A stretch of 7,216 nucleotides of DNA, from positions 1 to 7,216 of the forward strand of contig JAIFKN010000082.1 of the NCBI GenBank assembly GCA_020049615.1, given 5' to 3'. Positions 6,901-7,216 of the stretch are shown piece after piece. Position 1 is the stretch's first letter; every line of letters starts with the position of its first letter. A model generated the notes under the pieces. It did no database searches and was not told where the DNA came from. It saw nothing but the letters and a program-made list of their open reading frames with translations. Made by a program: the position numbers and the translations under genes. Origin of the DNA: a bacterium. Lineage in GTDB: Bacteria; Planctomycetota; UBA11346.

Positions 6901-7216
6901 ACGAGCACCTCGCTTAGCGCGCAGTTGCGCTGTCGCAGCTATGGTTGGGCCTCGTATGCTCTGCGCTTGCACGGCACGCGCTTCTGGCCCACCGAGTTCG
7001 CTGCCGTCGGGGCGATGCCGTCCGCTGCCAAGGTCGCCGAGACCGACATTGATAGTCTGGGCGGTGCCGCCGCCATCGAGGCCCGCGCCCACGCTCAGGG
7101 TATCGGCGGGTTGGAGTTCGCAGACTGGGGAACCTCGACGTCGCAGCTGTTGTCGGCCCTCGGACTGGGCGGGCTAGACGCCACCTTCGACATCGACCGC
7201 TTCAACGTGCGAGATA
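3817..7216 (+). CDS. Giant C-terminal extension of the GspK-like protein (frame 1, no stop, runs off the window)
   Basis: I translated frame 1 line by line and found no stop from 3817 to the last base: about 1,133 codons, with G/C favoured at third positions and a normal soluble composition. No good start codon with a ribosome site opens this frame; the first in-frame candidates are GTG 3895 and ATG 4258, both inside sequence that already looks coding. I therefore read it as the continuation of the gene starting at 2267, giving a protein of at least about 1,650 residues. The order of segments is: a concanavalin-like beta segment (about 4051-4600); a first Glu/Tyr-Arg module (about 4680-4815); a proline-rich stretch (4990-5060); two TGRC strands (about 5200-5230 and 5425-5455); further modules near 6202 and 6625; and a last segment ending FDIDRFNVRD at the edge. 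There is no transmembrane helix, so the whole extension would lie outside the inner membrane. I recognise no enzyme motif. As a surface-binding or tip-display structure its role is inference. Confidence 0.75.
4051..4600 (+). other. Probable concanavalin/LamG-like beta-sandwich segment in the giant protein
   Basis: Frame 1 encodes EVVYRLPTNGGALIFRSSN, then LSLRFRLED, FLFRLRYEPGMLVLDMAN, VEFRYRAILQPGRFHQVQLW and GLALDGVIG. The alternating strands ending in a G-R-F-H-x-V-x-L-x-Y unit and a V/L-x-L-D-G turn resemble LamG-type sandwiches. They parallel the SWTELTLLFDRGRLVLYRDG unit in the GspH-like protein upstream. Sequence similarity to classic LamG is weak, so the fold assignment is tentative. 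Confidence 0.4.
4708..4818 (+). repeat. Diverged Glu-Phe-x-Tyr / Arg module, copy 1
   Basis: Frame 1 encodes GLIRINDEFFSYEGISGTTL and then TGVQRARRANTDQEA. The pattern is a Gly-Leu strand, Ile-x-x-Glu-Phe-x-x-Tyr, a GISGTTLTGV turn, then an Arg-rich tail. The same pattern appears in many phage tail and surface proteins as an E-x-x-x-Y-T-G...L-x-G-V-x-R-G module. The best-matching second copy is at 6202-6312. Confidence 0.55.
5203..5457 (+). repeat. Paired TGRC-x-x-IR strands
   Basis: Frame 1 encodes GRTGRCYFIRSG at about 5203-5238 and GSTGRCEWIRYT at about 5419-5454. The DNA shares ACCGGACG-n-TGC and ATCCGCT in the same register about 220 bases apart, which fits two copies of one structural unit. 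A third cysteine (PLCDGG, about 5269-5286) lies between them. Confidence 0.5.
5398..5550 (+). repeat. Diverged module, copy 2, with a TGRCEWIRY strand
   Basis: Frame 1 encodes GLLQILDGSTGRCEWIRYTH, then DTDGRFFVRRNGGFGRDRAA. It shares with the other copies the Gly-Leu-(Leu/Ile/Val)-x-Ile strand, the Glu-x-Ile-x-Tyr strand and a final Arg-Asn/Arg-Gly-x-x-Gly tail. It differs by the inserted TGRC. It is a weaker match than copies 1 and 3. Confidence 0.4.
6202..6312 (+). repeat. Diverged Glu-Phe-x-Tyr / Arg module, copy 3
   Basis: Frame 1 encodes GLVQIDGEVFAYRRASNNDA, then DLIARALLGSQPQRHALPVE. It matches copy 1 in Gly-Leu-(Ile/Val)-x-Ile-(Asn/Asp)-(Asp/Gly)-Glu-x-Phe-x-Tyr and in the Leu-x-x-x-x-Arg-Ala spacing, and it keeps the terminal His of the phage-type module. 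Copies 1 and 3 are the most confident pair. Confidence 0.55.
6625..6771 (+). repeat. Diverged module, copy 4, with LRGLYGS and AAH tail
   Basis: Frame 1 encodes PGDGSAEVVRFVRHPDMPQM, then APWLRGLYGSSVGGWTAAHT. Glu-Val-Val-x-Phe replaces the Glu-x-Phe-x-Tyr strand. The Leu-Arg-Gly-Leu-Tyr-Gly-Ser...Ala-Ala-His tail is the most complete version of the Arg-Gly-x-x-Gly-Thr-x-x-x-x-His ending seen in the phage-type module. Confidence 0.45.

Noticed and set aside
1..7216. Terminators, tRNA genes, CRISPR repeats, insertion sequence ends
   Set aside because: Genes abut or overlap throughout, leaving no intergenic room. I found no hairpin with a T run, no cloverleaf, no regular direct-repeat array and no transposase motif.

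Overview
The window is a compact, GC-rich, single-strand block of type IV pilin-like (type II secretion pseudopilin-like) genes, all on the + strand and packed with overlapping or touching ends. The Ala/FTLIELLVV-type prepilin N-termini, the tandem GspG-like genes and the very long extracellular-type extensions suggest a bacterium of the Planctomycetota/Verrucomicrobiota/Lentisphaerota kind. That placement is inference from style; there is no marker gene here.

Layout: (1) positions 2-148 are the 3' end of a GspG-like pseudopilin gene cut by the window start. Its last ~40 codons are scrambled across frames, so recognisable pieces of its C-terminus (LWSAGPDA, DITPI) lie in other frames beyond its apparent stop. 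(2) 250-888 is a second, complete GspG-like pseudopilin of 212 residues. (3) 903-2270 is a GspH/FimT-like pseudopilin of about 455 residues whose globular domain is interrupted by a LamG/concanavalin-like beta-sandwich. (4) From 2267 comes a GspK-like minor pseudopilin. It overlaps gene 3 by ATGA and reads in frame 2 to a stop at 3965-3967.

The main observation is that frame 1 carries no stop codon from 3817 to the window end, about 1,133 codons. It looks coding throughout and appears to continue the GspK-like protein after a one-base frameshift near 3831-3845. If so, genes 4 and 5 are one giant GspK-like protein of at least about 1,650 residues (usual GspK is roughly 300-350). It would have a second concanavalin-like segment and several divergent copies of a module with an Ile-x-x-Glu-x-Phe-x-Tyr strand pair followed by an Arg-Gly/His tail.

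Together the genes look like the major-like (G) and minor (H, K) subunits of a pseudopilus. No recognisable GspI or GspJ gene lies between H and K. The H and K subunits, which sit at the tip in known systems, carry large added domains, so the assembly may present a big tip structure that binds carbohydrate or a surface. That function is inference. There are no RNA genes, mobile elements, CRISPR arrays or convincing terminators, and no gap above 300 bases lacks coding sequence.
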